The translations under genes were made by a program, and so were the position numbers. This document shows positions 55,371 to 64,000 of a stretch of 64,000 nucleotides of DNA, one piece after another. Within the stretch, counting starts at the first letter, position 1; each line of letters starts with the position of its first letter. Location: assembly GCA_000702525.1 (NCBI GenBank), contig JNIN01000001.1, forward strand, positions 558,001 through 622,000, written 5' to 3'. Source of the stretch: Lachnospiraceae bacterium AC2012 (GTDB lineage Bacteria > Bacillota > Clostridia > Lachnospirales > Lachnospiraceae). The notes below the pieces were generated by a model that did no database searches, was not told the DNA's origin, and saw nothing but the letters and a program-made list of their open reading frames with translations.

Positions 55371-56381
55371 TTAATTCCAGCTTACGCTGTCAGATTCCGA
55401 TTTCTTATCCCTCGTCATAAGTTCAATCACAGCATCTCTCGCTGACATGCCATCAAATAAAACACGATTCACATAGGTAATAATTGGCAGTTCCACTCCC
55501 AGCTTCTGACCAAGTGCCAAGGCAGCCTTTGCGGAATAAACGCCTTCTACTACCATATGTACTTCTTCCATTGCCTTCTTTGGGTCCATGCCCTGACCGA
55601 TCAGAAAACCAGCCTTTCGATTTCGGCTATGTAAACTCTGACATGTAACAATTAAATCGCCAATACCAGTTAATCCGCCAAGTGTCTCTGGCTGACCGCC
55701 CATAGCAACTGCGAGCTCAGACATTTCCTTCACACCTCGCGTAATCAATGCAGCTTTCGCATTGTCACCAAATCCAAGTCCATCGGACATACCAGCCGCA
55801 AGTGCGATGACATTCTTAAGAGATCCGCCCACTTCAATACCCATCAAATCGGCACTGATATAGACACGGAACATATCATTCATAAATAATTCCTGCGTAA
55901 AAACTGCAAGTGCTCTAGAGGAAGCTCCAGCAACAATTGCCGTAGGCTGTCCTTTTACCACTTCTTCCGCATGACTCGGACCACTTAAAATACCAACTTC
56001 CGCATTTGGAAGGACATCTTTCATAATCTCACACTGTGTAAAAAGCGTATCTTCTTCAATACCCTTGGTTACACTAATAAGATATTGACCATCCGAAATA
56101 TAATCCTTGATTTTTTCCATGGTACTGCGCGTTGCAGTCGATGGAACGGCAGATACGATTAAATCCTGATTCGTACAGGCTTCCTTTAAATCTGCTGTAT
56201 AAATTATCTCTTTTGGGAGATCTACTCCCGGTAACTTACTCTCATTTCGTCCTGTAGATCGTAATTCTTCTACCTGTGACTCACGATGTGACCAAAGCGT
56301 CACACGGTGACCATTTCCCTGAAGCAATACAGCCAACGCTGTACCCCAGCTACCGGCACCCAATACAGAAACATTCGCCAT
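55371..56381 (-). CDS. gpsA: NAD(P)-dependent glycerol-3-phosphate dehydrogenase
   Basis: Reduces dihydroxyacetone phosphate to sn-glycerol 3-phosphate for phospholipids. The 336-residue protein has GAGSWGTALAVLL at the start, IVSAVPSTATRS and SVTKGIEEDTL in the nucleotide domain, and LKNVIALAAGMSDGLGFGDN with the catalytic Lys in the C-terminal domain. The first base of its ATG is the last base of the plsY stop (TAATG). With plsY it forms the start of phospholipid synthesis, giving the substrate on which PlsY acts. Confidence 0.97.
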   Translation of the reverse strand: MANVSVLGAGSWGTALAVLLQGNGHRVTLWSHRESQVEELRSTGRNESKLPGVDLPKEIIYTADLKEACTNQDLIVSAVPSTATRSTMEKIKDYISDGQYLISVTKGIEEDTLFTQCEIMKDVLPNAEVGILSGPSHAEEVVKGQPTAIVAGASSRALAVFTQELFMNDMFRVYISADLMGIEVGGSLKNVIALAAGMSDGLGFGDNAKAALITRGVKEMSELAVAMGGQPETLGGLTGIGDLIVTCQSLHSRNRKAGFLIGQGMDPKKAMEEVHMVVEGVYSAKAALALGQKLGVELPIITYVNRVLFDGMSARDAVIELMTRDKKSESDSVSWN

Positions 56382-57046
56382 TATTTTTCTCCCTTCTTAG
56401 AAGAATGTAATGAAAACTTATTCTCATTGTGATGAAGCAAACGATCAATATTACTTCTATGAAGCCAGATTGCAAGAATTGCTGCCAAAGTAGCAATCAC
56501 TTCTGCTTCCACTAAATCACGTCCCTGGTATGGAAGCCATCCAAGATAGGAAAACAGATAAACTTCCACCATAAATCCAATCGCACAAAGAATCGATCCC
56601 AGTGACACATAACGTGTAATCCATACGGTCACTACAAAAATCAGAATCAAAAGTGGAAGCGCCTTTGGAAACGCAATTAAAATCATTCCAAAACTGCAGG
56701 CAATTCCTTTGCCACCCTTAAAATGCATATAAAAAGGGAAATCATGGCCAAGCACAGCACCTACAGCACCATATAAAATCAGTAAACACTGCTGACTGAA
56801 TGTCTCCACTTGATTATGGAACAAGGCATAGGCAATCAAGCCCGCCAAAACAGCCTTGAAACAATCACATAAAAGTGTAATTGCTCCCGCCTTTGGTCCA
56901 AGAATACGAAGCGTATTTGTTGTACCTACGTTTCCACTGCCCTGTTTTGTAATATCTACATGATTCTTCTTACCATAGAAAAATCCTGATAAGAAAATTC
57001 CACAAAAGTAACCAATAATAATTGAGATAATGCGATAAAGAAGCAT
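56381..57046 (-). CDS. plsY: Acyl-phosphate:glycerol-3-phosphate acyltransferase PlsY
   Basis: Integral membrane enzyme that acylates glycerol 3-phosphate from acyl-phosphate, the first step of phosphatidic acid synthesis in most bacteria. The 221-residue protein has about five to six helices and the motifs SGNVGTTNTLR (near residue 37), GKGIACSFG (near 110) and the FPFYMHFKGGKG run before it. The C-terminus is basic. AGGAAGG precedes the ATG. It lies one base after der and overlaps gpsA, whose product makes its substrate. Confidence 0.97.
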   Translation of the reverse strand: MLLYRIISIIIGYFCGIFLSGFFYGKKNHVDITKQGSGNVGTTNTLRILGPKAGAITLLCDCFKAVLAGLIAYALFHNQVETFSQQCLLILYGAVGAVLGHDFPFYMHFKGGKGIACSFGMILIAFPKALPLLILIFVVTVWITRYVSLGSILCAIGFMVEVYLFSYLGWLPYQGRDLVEAEVIATLAAILAIWLHRSNIDRLLHHNENKFSLHSSKKGEK

Positions 57047-57047
57047 G

Positions 57048-58370
57048 CTAGCCTTCCTTTCTCTCTCTAATGATAAATTTTAATGATGTACCCTGGAATC
57101 CAAAGGAATCACGGATACGATTTTCCAAGTAACGCACATAAGAGAAATGCATAAGCTCCTTAGAATTTACAAAGATTACAAATGTAGGTGGCTTAACCGC
57201 AACCTGTGTTACATAGTAAATCTTAAGTCTCTTACCTTTATCAGAAGGTGGCTGCTGCATCGCAACGGCCTCTGTAACAATTTCATTTAATACACCAGTT
57301 GCAATACGCATACTGTTGTTTTCGATCACTGCATCAATCGTCTCATAAATCTTACCCAGTCTCTGACCAGACTTAACAGAGATGAATAAAATGGATGCAT
57401 AGGACATGAAACTAAGAACCTGACGGATTTTCTCTGTCTGCTGTTTCATCGTCTTATCATCTTTTTCAATCGCATCCCATTTATTTACGAGTACGATGAC
57501 ACCCTTACCACGTTCATGTGCAATACCGGCAATCTTCGCATCCTGCTCAGTAACACCTTCTGTAGCATCAATCATAACAAGTACCACATCAGCCTTTTCC
57601 ACTGCAGCAACAGCGCGCACAATACTGTATCGTTCCAGATCTTCCTTAATCTTACTCTTACGACGAAGACCTGCGGTATCAATCAGAATATAATCCTTCT
57701 TATTATAACGAACACGGGTATCGACAGCATCTCTTGTTGTACCAGCGATATCCGATACAATCACTCGTCTCTCACCTGCAAGCTTATTTACAAGAGATGA
57801 CTTACCTACATTTGGCTTACCAACGATGGCAATCTTAGGTGTATCATCATCTGCAGAAAGATCTGCATCGGATGGGAAATGAGAAATCACTTCATCCAGC
57901 ATATCACCTAATCCAAGCTGTGATGCTGCTGAAATTGGATGTGGATCCCCAATACCAAGATTGTAAAATTCGTATACATCCGGCATAAACTTATCAAAGT
58001 TATCTACCTTATTTACAACCAATACCACAGGCTTATGAGATTTACGAAGCATATCTGCAACTTTCTGATCTGCATCCTGAAGTCCCTGACGAACATCCAC
58101 GATAAAGATGATCACATCTGCTGTATCAATCGCAATCTGCGCCTGTTCTCTCATCTGGCTTAAAATAATATCTTTCGAATCCGGTTCGATACCACCGGTA
58201 TCAATCATCGTAAAGTTTTTATTTAACCATTCTACATCAGCATAGATTCGATCTCTTGTAACACCTGGTGTGTCCTTAACAATAGAGATACGTTCTCCAG
58301 CTAACACATTAAACAGGGTAGATTTTCCTACATTTGGCCGTCCTACTACGGCAACTACTGGTCTACTCAT
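57048..58370 (-). CDS. der: Ribosome biogenesis GTPase Der (EngA)
   Basis: Tandem-G-domain GTPase for 50S assembly, 440 residues. The first G domain has [18 protein letters not shown] and NKVDNFD; the second has [18 protein letters not shown] and [12 protein letters not shown]-like C-terminal domain ([24 protein letters not shown]) finishes it. The ATG at 58370 is chosen because GGAGT lies eight bases before it; a longer frame starts 12 codons earlier without a site. It leads the plsY-gpsA run. Confidence 0.97.
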   Translation of the reverse strand: MSRPVVAVVGRPNVGKSTLFNVLAGERISIVKDTPGVTRDRIYADVEWLNKNFTMIDTGGIEPDSKDIILSQMREQAQIAIDTADVIIFIVDVRQGLQDADQKVADMLRKSHKPVVLVVNKVDNFDKFMPDVYEFYNLGIGDPHPISAASQLGLGDMLDEVISHFPSDADLSADDDTPKIAIVGKPNVGKSSLVNKLAGERRVIVSDIAGTTRDAVDTRVRYNKKDYILIDTAGLRRKSKIKEDLERYSIVRAVAAVEKADVVLVMIDATEGVTEQDAKIAGIAHERGKGVIVLVNKWDAIEKDDKTMKQQTEKIRQVLSFMSYASILFISVKSGQRLGKIYETIDAVIENNSMRIATGVLNEIVTEAVAMQQPPSDKGKRLKIYYVTQVAVKPPTFVIFVNSKELMHFSYVRYLENRIRDSFGFQGTSLKFIIRERKEG

Positions 58371-58456
58371 ATGATTCACTCCTTTATAAAAACGCAAAAA
58401 CTGCATAATTTACAACGCTCGATTGATTTTACAATAACTGTCTTCTCTTGTAAAGT

Positions 58457-59323
58457 TTATCCCTTTAGCATTAAGAATGCTCCGAGGTTTCCGCGGCGCC
58501 CCTGAGACGCTCTATGGGAGAATAATAATTGTTCATTGCAGCAAGTGCAAATATTGGTAACCGCCAGATTTTCTTCCTTTATACCAGCGGAAAGCAACAC
58601 CTCACGATTTGCCTTCCACAAATCCAATTGATATTTTCCTTCCTTCTTTCCTGGAAGAACGATTTCTTGATTTAAAAATTCTTTTTTAAATGCAAATGCA
58701 ACATCTTCACTAACTTCATAACAATCCTGACAGATCGATGGCCCAATAGCGGCGATAACATCCTCTGGATTCGTTCCGAAACATTCCTTCATCTTCTCCA
58801 AAGTGGCCGCACCCATACGATTCACCGTTCCACGCCACCCAGAATGTGATAATCCTATGGCCTTATGTACAGAATCATAGAAATACAACGGCACACAATC
58901 CGCATAAAATGTCGCGAGCAATAATCCCGGTTCCTTTGTCACCATGCCATCGACATCTGTAAAATCCCGCTCTCTCGTAATTCCTGAACCACCATGGAGA
59001 GAGGTAACTTCTATGACATTAGTTGTATGCGTCTGATCAGAAGTGACAATATGCTCTAAATCTACGCCAAAATAATCAGACACTCTACGGTAATTATCGA
59101 GAACGGAAGCAGGATCATCCCCTCTTGTAAAAGAGAGATTTAAACTCTCGTAAATTCCCGTACTAACGCCACCCAATCGTGTAGAAAATCCATGTTGCAT
59201 CCCTTTTTCTCGCTGGAAAAGCTGAAATTTCAACATGGGAAGTTCATAATCCAACGTCTTTTTTGTATCAAGATCAAATATCTTATTCTCTGTTTTCTGT
59301 TTAAAATTCTGTAATGTAATCAT
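58457..59323 (-). CDS. pgeF: Multicopper-oxidase-like laccase-domain protein PgeF (YfiH)
   Basis: A 288-residue member of the YfiH/DUF152 family. Relatives cleave purine nucleosides or prevent peptidoglycan errors. MQHGFSTRLGGVSTGIYESL starts the domain (GFSTRLGGVSTG). TFYADCVPLYF, GLSHSGWRGTVNRMG (with the metal His and the GWRG motif) and DCYEVSEDVA follow, and the C-terminal CCNEQLLFSHRA with Cys and His ligands completes the site. The first 30 residues are an N-terminal extension without a recognised motif. It begins with ATGA overlapping the yraN stop. A gap of 86 bases follows before der. Confidence 0.93.
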   Translation of the reverse strand: MITLQNFKQKTENKIFDLDTKKTLDYELPMLKFQLFQREKGMQHGFSTRLGGVSTGIYESLNLSFTRGDDPASVLDNYRRVSDYFGVDLEHIVTSDQTHTTNVIEVTSLHGGSGITRERDFTDVDGMVTKEPGLLLATFYADCVPLYFYDSVHKAIGLSHSGWRGTVNRMGAATLEKMKECFGTNPEDVIAAIGPSICQDCYEVSEDVAFAFKKEFLNQEIVLPGKKEGKYQLDLWKANREVLLSAGIKEENLAVTNICTCCNEQLLFSHRASQGRRGNLGAFLMLKG

Positions 59324-59685
59324 GATGCTCCTATATATTCAAATGCATTTTTCATATGCGAAATCTTATCACCTAAGATACCGATGACATCAAATCGTAT
59401 CTGGTACCTCTGCAATCTTGGATGTGTCATCAGATAATATCTCGCGGCACTACTTATTTTCCTCTGTTTCTGATAAGTAACCGCTTCCAGAGGATCTCCG
59501 GAAGCATGATTTTTCCTGTATTTCACTTCGACAAAGCATAAAAACCTTTCGGAATCCAGTGCGATAATATCTATTTCTCCGTATTTCGAATAGAAATTTC
59601 GATCTAAGACTTGAAATCCATTTGCTGTTAGAAATGAAACTGCACGCTCTTCGTAAGCATTTCCAATACGTCTCTTATTCACCAT
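59320..59685 (-). CDS. YraN family (UPF0102) nuclease-fold protein
   Basis: A 121-residue protein with the restriction-endonuclease-like fold of the YraN family: GNAYEERAVSFL at the start, YGEIDIIALD (Glu-x-Asp) and FVEVKYRKNH (Glu-x-Lys) form the putative metal site, with QKQRKISSAARYYL after it. Function in bacteria is not established, although the active site is intact. The ATG at 59685 is preferred over a GTG three codons earlier, because GGGG lies eight bases before it. It lies 11 bases after the FlhB-tail gene in the rbgA-to-yraN cassette. Confidence 0.92.
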   Translation of the reverse strand: MVNKRRIGNAYEERAVSFLTANGFQVLDRNFYSKYGEIDIIALDSERFLCFVEVKYRKNHASGDPLEAVTYQKQRKISSAARYYLMTHPRLQRYQIRFDVIGILGDKISHMKNAFEYIGAS

Positions 59686-59696
59686 CAAGCACACCC

Positions 59697-59981
59697 CTAA
59701 AGCTTGCCATCTAATTTTGCTTTAATCTTATCCATACCATCAACAAACACCAGAATCTCCGCAACGACTTCATATAATTCCGGAGGAATGGCATCCCCAA
59801 TTTCCAGCTTTGACAACGTCTCCGCTAGCTTATCATCCTTATAAAAAGGCACGTCATGTTCTTTGGCTTCTTCGATAATTCGTTCTGCAATATAGCCCTT
59901 ACCTGTCGCGAGAATCTTTGGCGCATCATCTCCCGGGTTATAGGCCAGAGCTACCGCTGTTTTCTCTTTTTTTTCTGTCAT
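59697..59981 (-). CDS. FlhB C-terminal-like cytoplasmic protein (FlhX/YlqH type)
   Basis: A 94-residue protein equal to the cytoplasmic C-terminal domain of FlhB/YscU. TAVALAYNPGDDAPKI carries the segment following the NPTH autocleavage loop, but the strand-turn here reads NPGD instead of NPTH, so no autocleavage is expected. AKEHDVPFYKDDKLAETL and LEIGDAIPPELYEVVAEILVFV match the rest. In B. subtilis the comparable protein is YlqH, near rnhB and ylqF. No membrane helix is present. It lies 8 bases after the FliK-like gene. Function is unknown. Confidence 0.85.
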   Translation of the reverse strand: MTEKKEKTAVALAYNPGDDAPKILATGKGYIAERIIEEAKEHDVPFYKDDKLAETLSKLEIGDAIPPELYEVVAEILVFVDGMDKIKAKLDGKL

Positions 59982-59989
59982 AGCTCCTC

Positions 59990-61879
59990 CTATGCCTTTA
60001 CATCAAAGGAATATCTTTGAATAACATTATCCCCATTTCCCATCGCAACTTCTTTCTCCAGAAAACTGGAAATCAGATTTACAGGCTCCTGATCACAAGA
60101 AACCGTAATCGTTGCATGAAATCCCTTGGATTCTAATCGTTTTTGGAGAATTTCAATATGATCCTGAATCAATTGAAAAGATTTATCATCATCCATAAAG
60201 AACTGCGTATCCACATTTTTATTTTTTAATTTTACAGAAATGTCCGTTGATCCAAGATGTTCCAAATCAAAATGTAAAAACGCGGATAATTCATCGGATT
60301 CTTCGCCTTTTCCCCGCTTATTCGAATAGACATAGAGATCCCCTGTTGCATTTTGATTCGCAAATTGCAACGGAATCTGCACATAAGTAAAGGCGTGATT
60401 TACCTGATTGATAAATTCAATATTGGACTGCACATTATGCGCCACTTTCGAAAATGCATTATTTTCATTTCCCGTAAGCTGTTTCGCCGCTTCTTCCATC
60501 TGCTTCATATGAACTTCTAATTTCTCATACAGATTCTGTATTTTATTCTCTTCGCTTAACGACTCCGGTTTTATCGTCCAACTCTCCTGCATCAGGTTCT
60601 TTAATAACGTTTTATACGGAGACGAATCGAATAATTTTAGCAATAGATTACGATCTATATTCGGCTGCGCTTGTAAAGCACTCGTAAGCTGATTTAAAAA
60701 CTCTTTTACGGAAACATCGGGCTTTATCGTTCCATTTAAAAAAACATCCGAAAGCGATTCTCGAATCTGTGGCATCTGTTTTAATAATTCCTGCAATTCT
60801 GCCTGATCACTCTTTGACAAAATCGCTATTTGCTCCTGGTTTACGACCAAAATATCCCGTTCTACGGATGCCTCAGTAGACGATACCATTTGCTTTGCAT
60901 CTGTTCGTACACCTTCCATATTTGGATCAGACGGATTCTGCGCCTCTACACTTTTTGCACTGATATTCTGCAGATCTTCTGCAGGCTGTGCACCAATCTT
61001 CTCAAGATTCTGTGCATTTCCTGCAGGCTGTACCGATTCTGCATTCTTCGCATTTTCTGTATTCTGTACATTCTCAGCAATCTGCGTATTCCCAGCGCCT
61101 TGTGAATTCTGCGCAAGCTCTGCATTTCCTGTATTCTGCACGTTTTCTGCATTTTGCGCATTCTTAAGGGTTTCCGTCGAAAGAACGGTCTCTTCTTCGC
61201 CCAATTGCAAAAGGCCTACCAGATTTTTCTGGAAGGAAATCGCATCTTCCGTCGAAATATCCGAATCCGCCATCGTCTGCGCCATCGTATTTACAAGGTC
61301 ATCCACTGCCTTTAAAATAGCTCCTTCGTTGGCCTTATAATTCTCAAATTGCTCAATCATCTCACCTGTAATCGGAATATTCAATTTTTGCATCATAACA
61401 ATAGAATCTGCCGATGTTGCAGGATTCATATGCAGTGTCTGTGCCATAAACTGCAAGCTTTTCGCATCAATTGGCATCTGCTCCTGCATCATGGAATTCA
61501 CCATGGTCAGATTTCGCTCCGTTGCAGGGAGACCAGCTGCATCTAAAGCTGTTAAAAGTGTTGGATTATTCGATACCACGCGATCTAATGCACGAATTTG
61601 GATCGTATTATCTGCATTTGATTTCACTTCAAAAAAGACAGACTGTCCCTGGGATATGGATACCCCTTGGTCCAGTCTGGCTTGAATACTCTGTCCTGAG
61701 CTAAGTGAAATCTTGACTTGATCACCTTTCACACTTGTGATAGAGCCTTCGAAGATCTGACCCGGTTTCAACGACTGTAAGGTCTGCGATGTCTGCTCGA
61801 TACCTTTGGTACCAGCTTTCATCTCCGTTCCGGTCTTCAAACTATTATGAAATTGAGAAACTAAATCATTTATCTGCAT
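59990..61879 (-). CDS. FliK-like hook-length-control domain protein with degenerate Asn-rich repeats
   Basis: A 629-residue soluble protein whose last 200 residues match the Flg_hook-type C-terminal domain of FliK (LDLEHLGSTDISVKLKNKN, then FHATITVSCD). The first 220 residues include an oligosaccharide-binding-like strand pattern (GQIFEGSITSVKGDQVKISL). Residues 239-305 are an Ala/Asn/Gln-rich stretch with the near-repeat AENVQNTGNAE at 244-254 and AENVQNTENAK at 268-278. There are no flagellar genes in the window. Position between rnhB and the FlhB-tail gene matches that of B. subtilis YlqG. The function is unknown, and a role outside the flagellum is inference. Confidence 0.75.
   Translation of the reverse strand: MQINDLVSQFHNSLKTGTEMKAGTKGIEQTSQTLQSLKPGQIFEGSITSVKGDQVKISLSSGQSIQARLDQGVSISQGQSVFFEVKSNADNTIQIRALDRVVSNNPTLLTALDAAGLPATERNLTMVNSMMQEQMPIDAKSLQFMAQTLHMNPATSADSIVMMQKLNIPITGEMIEQFENYKANEGAILKAVDDLVNTMAQTMADSDISTEDAISFQKNLVGLLQLGEEETVLSTETLKNAQNAENVQNTGNAELAQNSQGAGNTQIAENVQNTENAKNAESVQPAGNAQNLEKIGAQPAEDLQNISAKSVEAQNPSDPNMEGVRTDAKQMVSSTEASVERDILVVNQEQIAILSKSDQAELQELLKQMPQIRESLSDVFLNGTIKPDVSVKEFLNQLTSALQAQPNIDRNLLLKLFDSSPYKTLLKNLMQESWTIKPESLSEENKIQNLYEKLEVHMKQMEEAAKQLTGNENNAFSKVAHNVQSNIEFINQVNHAFTYVQIPLQFANQNATGDLYVYSNKRGKGEESDELSAFLHFDLEHLGSTDISVKLKNKNVDTQFFMDDDKSFQLIQDHIEILQKRLESKGFHATITVSCDQEPVNLISSFLEKEVAMGNGDNVIQRYSFDVKA
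60965..61165 (-). repeat. Coding low-complexity repeat in the FliK-like gene
   Basis: On the plus strand this stretch is made of recurring TTCTGCATT/TTCTGTACATT-like units of about 12-15 bases, encoding Asn-Ala-Glu/Gln-rich protein. Copies vary, so it is an old or constrained repeat rather than a fresh tandem array. Confidence 0.7.
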
Positions 61880-61895
61880 AGGCTCCCCACCCTTC

Positions 61896-62660
61896 TCAGA
61901 TAAAGTTTTTTATAAATGTCGCTCTATGAATTGGTGATGGACCATACTTCTTAATTGCCTCAATATGTTCCTTTGTACCATAGCCCTTATGTTTGGCAAA
62001 TCCATATTCCGGCATCACTTTATCATATTCATACATCAAACGATCCCTGGTAACTTTTGCAATGATAGAAGCGGCACCGATGGAAACCGACTTTGCATCA
62101 CCCTTTACGATTGCCACCTGCTTCATAGAAAGTTCCGGAATCGTAACCGCATCATTTAATAATAAATCCGGTGATACCGACAATTTAGAAATTGCCTCTC
62201 TCATCGCTTCATACGTCGCCTGAAGAATATTGATTTCATCAATTCGCTGTGGAGAAGCCATACCGATTCCTACCGAAATTGCCTTTTCCATAATGAGATC
62301 ATATAATTCTTCTCTCTTTTTTTCACTTAACTTTTTCGAATCATTAATTCCAATAATATCTGTATCTGCAGGAAATACCACTGCTCCTGCAACAACCGGC
62401 CCAGCTAATGGCCCACGCCCGGCTTCATCAATCCCGCAAATCACATGAAAAACATCGCCATATTTACGTTCGAAGAATTTCAAATTCTCCATACGCGCAA
62501 TCTCTGCACGAAGCTTCTCCACACGTTTATTTGCCTGTACTACAAGTTTCTGAACACCCGGTCTTTCATCTGATACATAGGCATCTAAAAAAGCCTGCAA
62601 ATCCTCTGTCTTTGTAGCCTTCAGTTCTTCCTGAATCTCTTTGATTTTCTTTCCTGTCAT
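61896..62660 (-). CDS. rnhB: Ribonuclease HII
   Basis: Removes ribonucleotides from DNA. The protein has 254 residues. The catalytic core starts at about residue 75 with CGIDEAGRGPLAGPVVAGAV (first Asp-Glu pair in GIDEAGRG), INDSKKLSEKKRE follows, and the later Asp and DRLMYEYDK are also present. The N-terminal 70 residues are an extra helical extension (EEIQEELKATKTEDLQAFLD in form) typical of Firmicutes RNase HII with a long N-terminus. It lies 10 bases after lepB and 16 bases before the FliK-like gene. Confidence 0.96.
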   Translation of the reverse strand: MTGKKIKEIQEELKATKTEDLQAFLDAYVSDERPGVQKLVVQANKRVEKLRAEIARMENLKFFERKYGDVFHVICGIDEAGRGPLAGPVVAGAVVFPADTDIIGINDSKKLSEKKREELYDLIMEKAISVGIGMASPQRIDEINILQATYEAMREAISKLSVSPDLLLNDAVTIPELSMKQVAIVKGDAKSVSIGAASIIAKVTRDRLMYEYDKVMPEYGFAKHKGYGTKEHIEAIKKYGPSPIHRATFIKNFI

Positions 62661-62669
62661 CTTTATGTC

Positions 62670-63245
62670 CTAATCTTCATTTGTTAGTAATGTAAAGTCC
62701 GTAAATGGAAATACACGAAGTACAGCTCGTCCGATAATATCACTTCTCTTAATTAAGCCAACATTTTCAAAACGACTGTCCGTACTGTTATTTCGGTTAT
62801 CTCCAAGAACAAAATATTGATCTTCCCCTAAGGTAATCGTTGAAGCAGCAATTCCAGGATTCTTAATGGTTTCATAACCGTAATCTTCTTCTAACAAAAC
62901 ATCATTGATATAGATATTACCTTCTTCATCAATTCGAACCTTCTCACCTGGGAGACCAATAATTCTCTTGATATAATAAGTATCTTCTTCATATTGATAA
63001 GGGAAAACAATAATATCAAAACGCTGTGGATCTGAGAAACGATACGTCAACTTATCGATAATCAGATTATCCCCATCACTCAGTGTCGTTTCCATTGAGG
63101 AACCGCTTACAACTGTTCTTTGTCCTACAAACTCAATAATACAGAATGTAATGGCTAAAATAGCTGCAAAATAGAGGACCATACGTATAATCTCACGTAA
63201 TCCACTCTTCGAATCATTCTTAACTTCCATCTCTTCCGTACTCAT
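62670..63245 (-). CDS. lepB: Signal peptidase I
   Basis: Membrane-bound Ser/Lys protease that removes signal peptides, 191 residues. One N-terminal helix at about residues 21-40 is followed by SGSSMETTL with the catalytic Ser, TYYIKRIIGLPGEKV with the catalytic Lys and FVLGDNRNNSTDSR near the C-terminus. The ATG at 63245 is preferred over an ATG two codons earlier, because AGGAG lies seven bases before it. It lies between rbgA and rnhB. Confidence 0.97.
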   Translation of the reverse strand: MSTEEMEVKNDSKSGLREIIRMVLYFAAILAITFCIIEFVGQRTVVSGSSMETTLSDGDNLIIDKLTYRFSDPQRFDIIVFPYQYEEDTYYIKRIIGLPGEKVRIDEEGNIYINDVLLEEDYGYETIKNPGIAASTITLGEDQYFVLGDNRNNSTDSRFENVGLIKRSDIIGRAVLRVFPFTDFTLLTNED

Positions 63246-63259
63246 ACCCATTCTCCTAA

Positions 63260-64000
63260 TTATTCATAACTTTTCGCAATTTCAACAGAAATGCGACCCA
63301 AAGCTCCGCTTCGATATTCGTCTAAAACAAGATTGGCTGCCTTAGAGTAATCAATTTCATTACCCTTCTTAATACAGTTTCTGTTTTTTGCAATCTCTAT
63401 TAATATATCGGCTGCTTTTTGCGATTCCTCCACTCCGAAACGTTCCTTTAACGTACCTTCGTAGTTCTCCTGCAAAAATTCAATCAATAATAAGGTTAAT
63501 TCATCAATATTTAAAACATGATCTGAAATCGCTCCAATCCAAGCAAGATGAAGTCCTACCATCTGATCATCAAACTTCGGCCATAAGATACCCGGCGTAT
63601 CAAGAAGTTCGGTATCCTTATTTAAACGAATCCACTGCTTTCCCTTCGTTACACCCGGCTTATTACCAGTCTTTGCGGCGGCCTTACCAGCAAACGAATT
63701 AATAAATGTTGATTTACCAACATTCGGAATACCAACCACCATCGCACGAATCGGACGATTCTTAATTCCACGACGGCGATCACGTTCTCTCTTTTCTTTA
63801 CAAGCTTCTTCTATCTTCTGAGAAACCTGCTTCATACGGTTTTTCTTACGAGAATCCAATGTAACAACCTGATAGCCCTTATTCATAAAATAAGTTTCCC
63901 ATTCCTGTGTCACCTTAGGATCGGCTAAATCCGACTTATTCATAAGAATCAGTCTGGCTTTATTCTGCGCCAATGTGTCGATATCCGGATTCCTACTCGC
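63260..64000 (-). CDS. rbgA: Ribosome biogenesis GTPase RbgA (YlqF), N-terminus beyond the window
   Basis: Circularly permuted GTPase needed for late 50S assembly. The visible part, about 246 residues, carries NKSDLADP (G4) first, then GIPNVGKSTFIN (G1) and DTPGILWPKF (G3), the permuted order that marks this family. A C-terminal helical domain follows. The reading frame stays open to the last base, and the residues SRNPDID upstream match the conserved start region of YlqF, so the gene continues past the right edge. It leads the cassette rbgA-lepB-rnhB-FliK-like-FlhB-tail-yraN. Confidence 0.95.
   Translation of the reverse strand, partial: ASRNPDIDTLAQNKARLILMNKSDLADPKVTQEWETYFMNKGYQVVTLDSRKKNRMKQVSQKIEEACKEKRERDRRRGIKNRPIRAMVVGIPNVGKSTFINSFAGKAAAKTGNKPGVTKGKQWIRLNKDTELLDTPGILWPKFDDQMVGLHLAWIGAISDHVLNIDELTLLLIEFLQENYEGTLKERFGVEESQKAADILIEIAKNRNCIKKGNEIDYSKAANLVLDEYRSGALGRISVEIAKSYE

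Noticed and set aside
58407-58456. Promoter for der (TTGTAA with TAAATT)
   Set aside because: The spacer is 16 bases and both hexamers are poor, so it is not distinguishable from background AT-rich sequence.
60830-61161. Cys- and Arg-rich open frames on both strands over the repeat in the FliK-like gene
   Set aside because: The repeat unit lacks stop codons in several frames, so long frames appear by chance; compositions are unnatural.

Overview
The window reads as chromosomal core-genome DNA from a low-to-mid GC Gram-positive anaerobe of the Clostridia, most likely Lachnospiraceae. This is inference from gene content and order: a Rex regulator behind a Rex-box promoter, a CIRCE-controlled groES-groEL operon, formate-tetrahydrofolate ligase beside FolD, MutL with a nuclease motif and no MutH, a lone GlgA, and the RbgA-LepB-RnhB-(FliK-like)-(FlhB-like)-YraN cassette. 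The genus is not resolved. I found no IS element, prophage, CRISPR array, rRNA or tRNA, and no gene-free stretch longer than about 190 bases.

Almost everything is on the minus strand, so the genes are transcribed from high to low coordinates. The plus-strand genes are the tyrA-aroA pair (36.1-38.5 kb) and one small membrane protein (39.3 kb).

Layout by increasing coordinate. 0-8.6 kb: a methionine gamma-lyase-family gene cut by the left edge, miaA, mutL, mutS and two unrelated FAD proteins, with start/stop overlaps linking mutL-mutS and mutS-FAD protein. 8.6-14.1 kb: a MurJ/SpoVB-type flippase, a DUF3048 protein, ybeY, an HD-family membrane protein whose HD pair is lost, and phoH. 14.2-22.4 kb: pyrimidine-nucleoside phosphorylase, rlmH, a zinc-ribbon/TPR/chitobiase-like membrane protein, folD, fhs and ftsK, with a promoter before ftsK. 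22.5-30.3 kb: glgA, yebC, a CNNM/CorC-type CBS protein, alr, nnr, an unknown coiled-coil protein and rex. 30.3-36 kb: an ABC-F ATPase, NADP isocitrate dehydrogenase and leuS. 36.1-39.5 kb: tyrA, aroA, a SEC-C protein and a small membrane protein. 39.5-47.1 kb: a two-gene Gld-type ABC exporter, purA, a DegV protein, groEL and groES. 47.3-54.1 kb: a lipase-like DUF2974 protein, a DUF308 protein, a CPBP protease and a type IIA topoisomerase pair. 54.2-64 kb: a phosphoribosyltransferase-like protein, dut, gpsA, plsY, der, pgeF, yraN, an FlhB-tail protein, a FliK-like protein, rnhB, lepB and rbgA, which is cut by the right edge.

The strongest regulatory calls are the CIRCE operator with its promoter before groES, a TTGACA-17-TATAAT promoter overlapped by a Rex-box-like operator before rex, and several intrinsic terminators that split the long minus-strand run into units.

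No wholly new system stands out. The observations most worth a second look are the HD-family membrane protein that has lost its metal-binding HD residues, the unknown gene sharing the Rex-autoregulated unit, the FliK-like/FlhB-tail pair in a non-flagellar neighbourhood, the Gly at a quinolone-resistance position of the topoisomerase A subunit, and the zinc-ribbon/TPR/chitobiase-like chimera.
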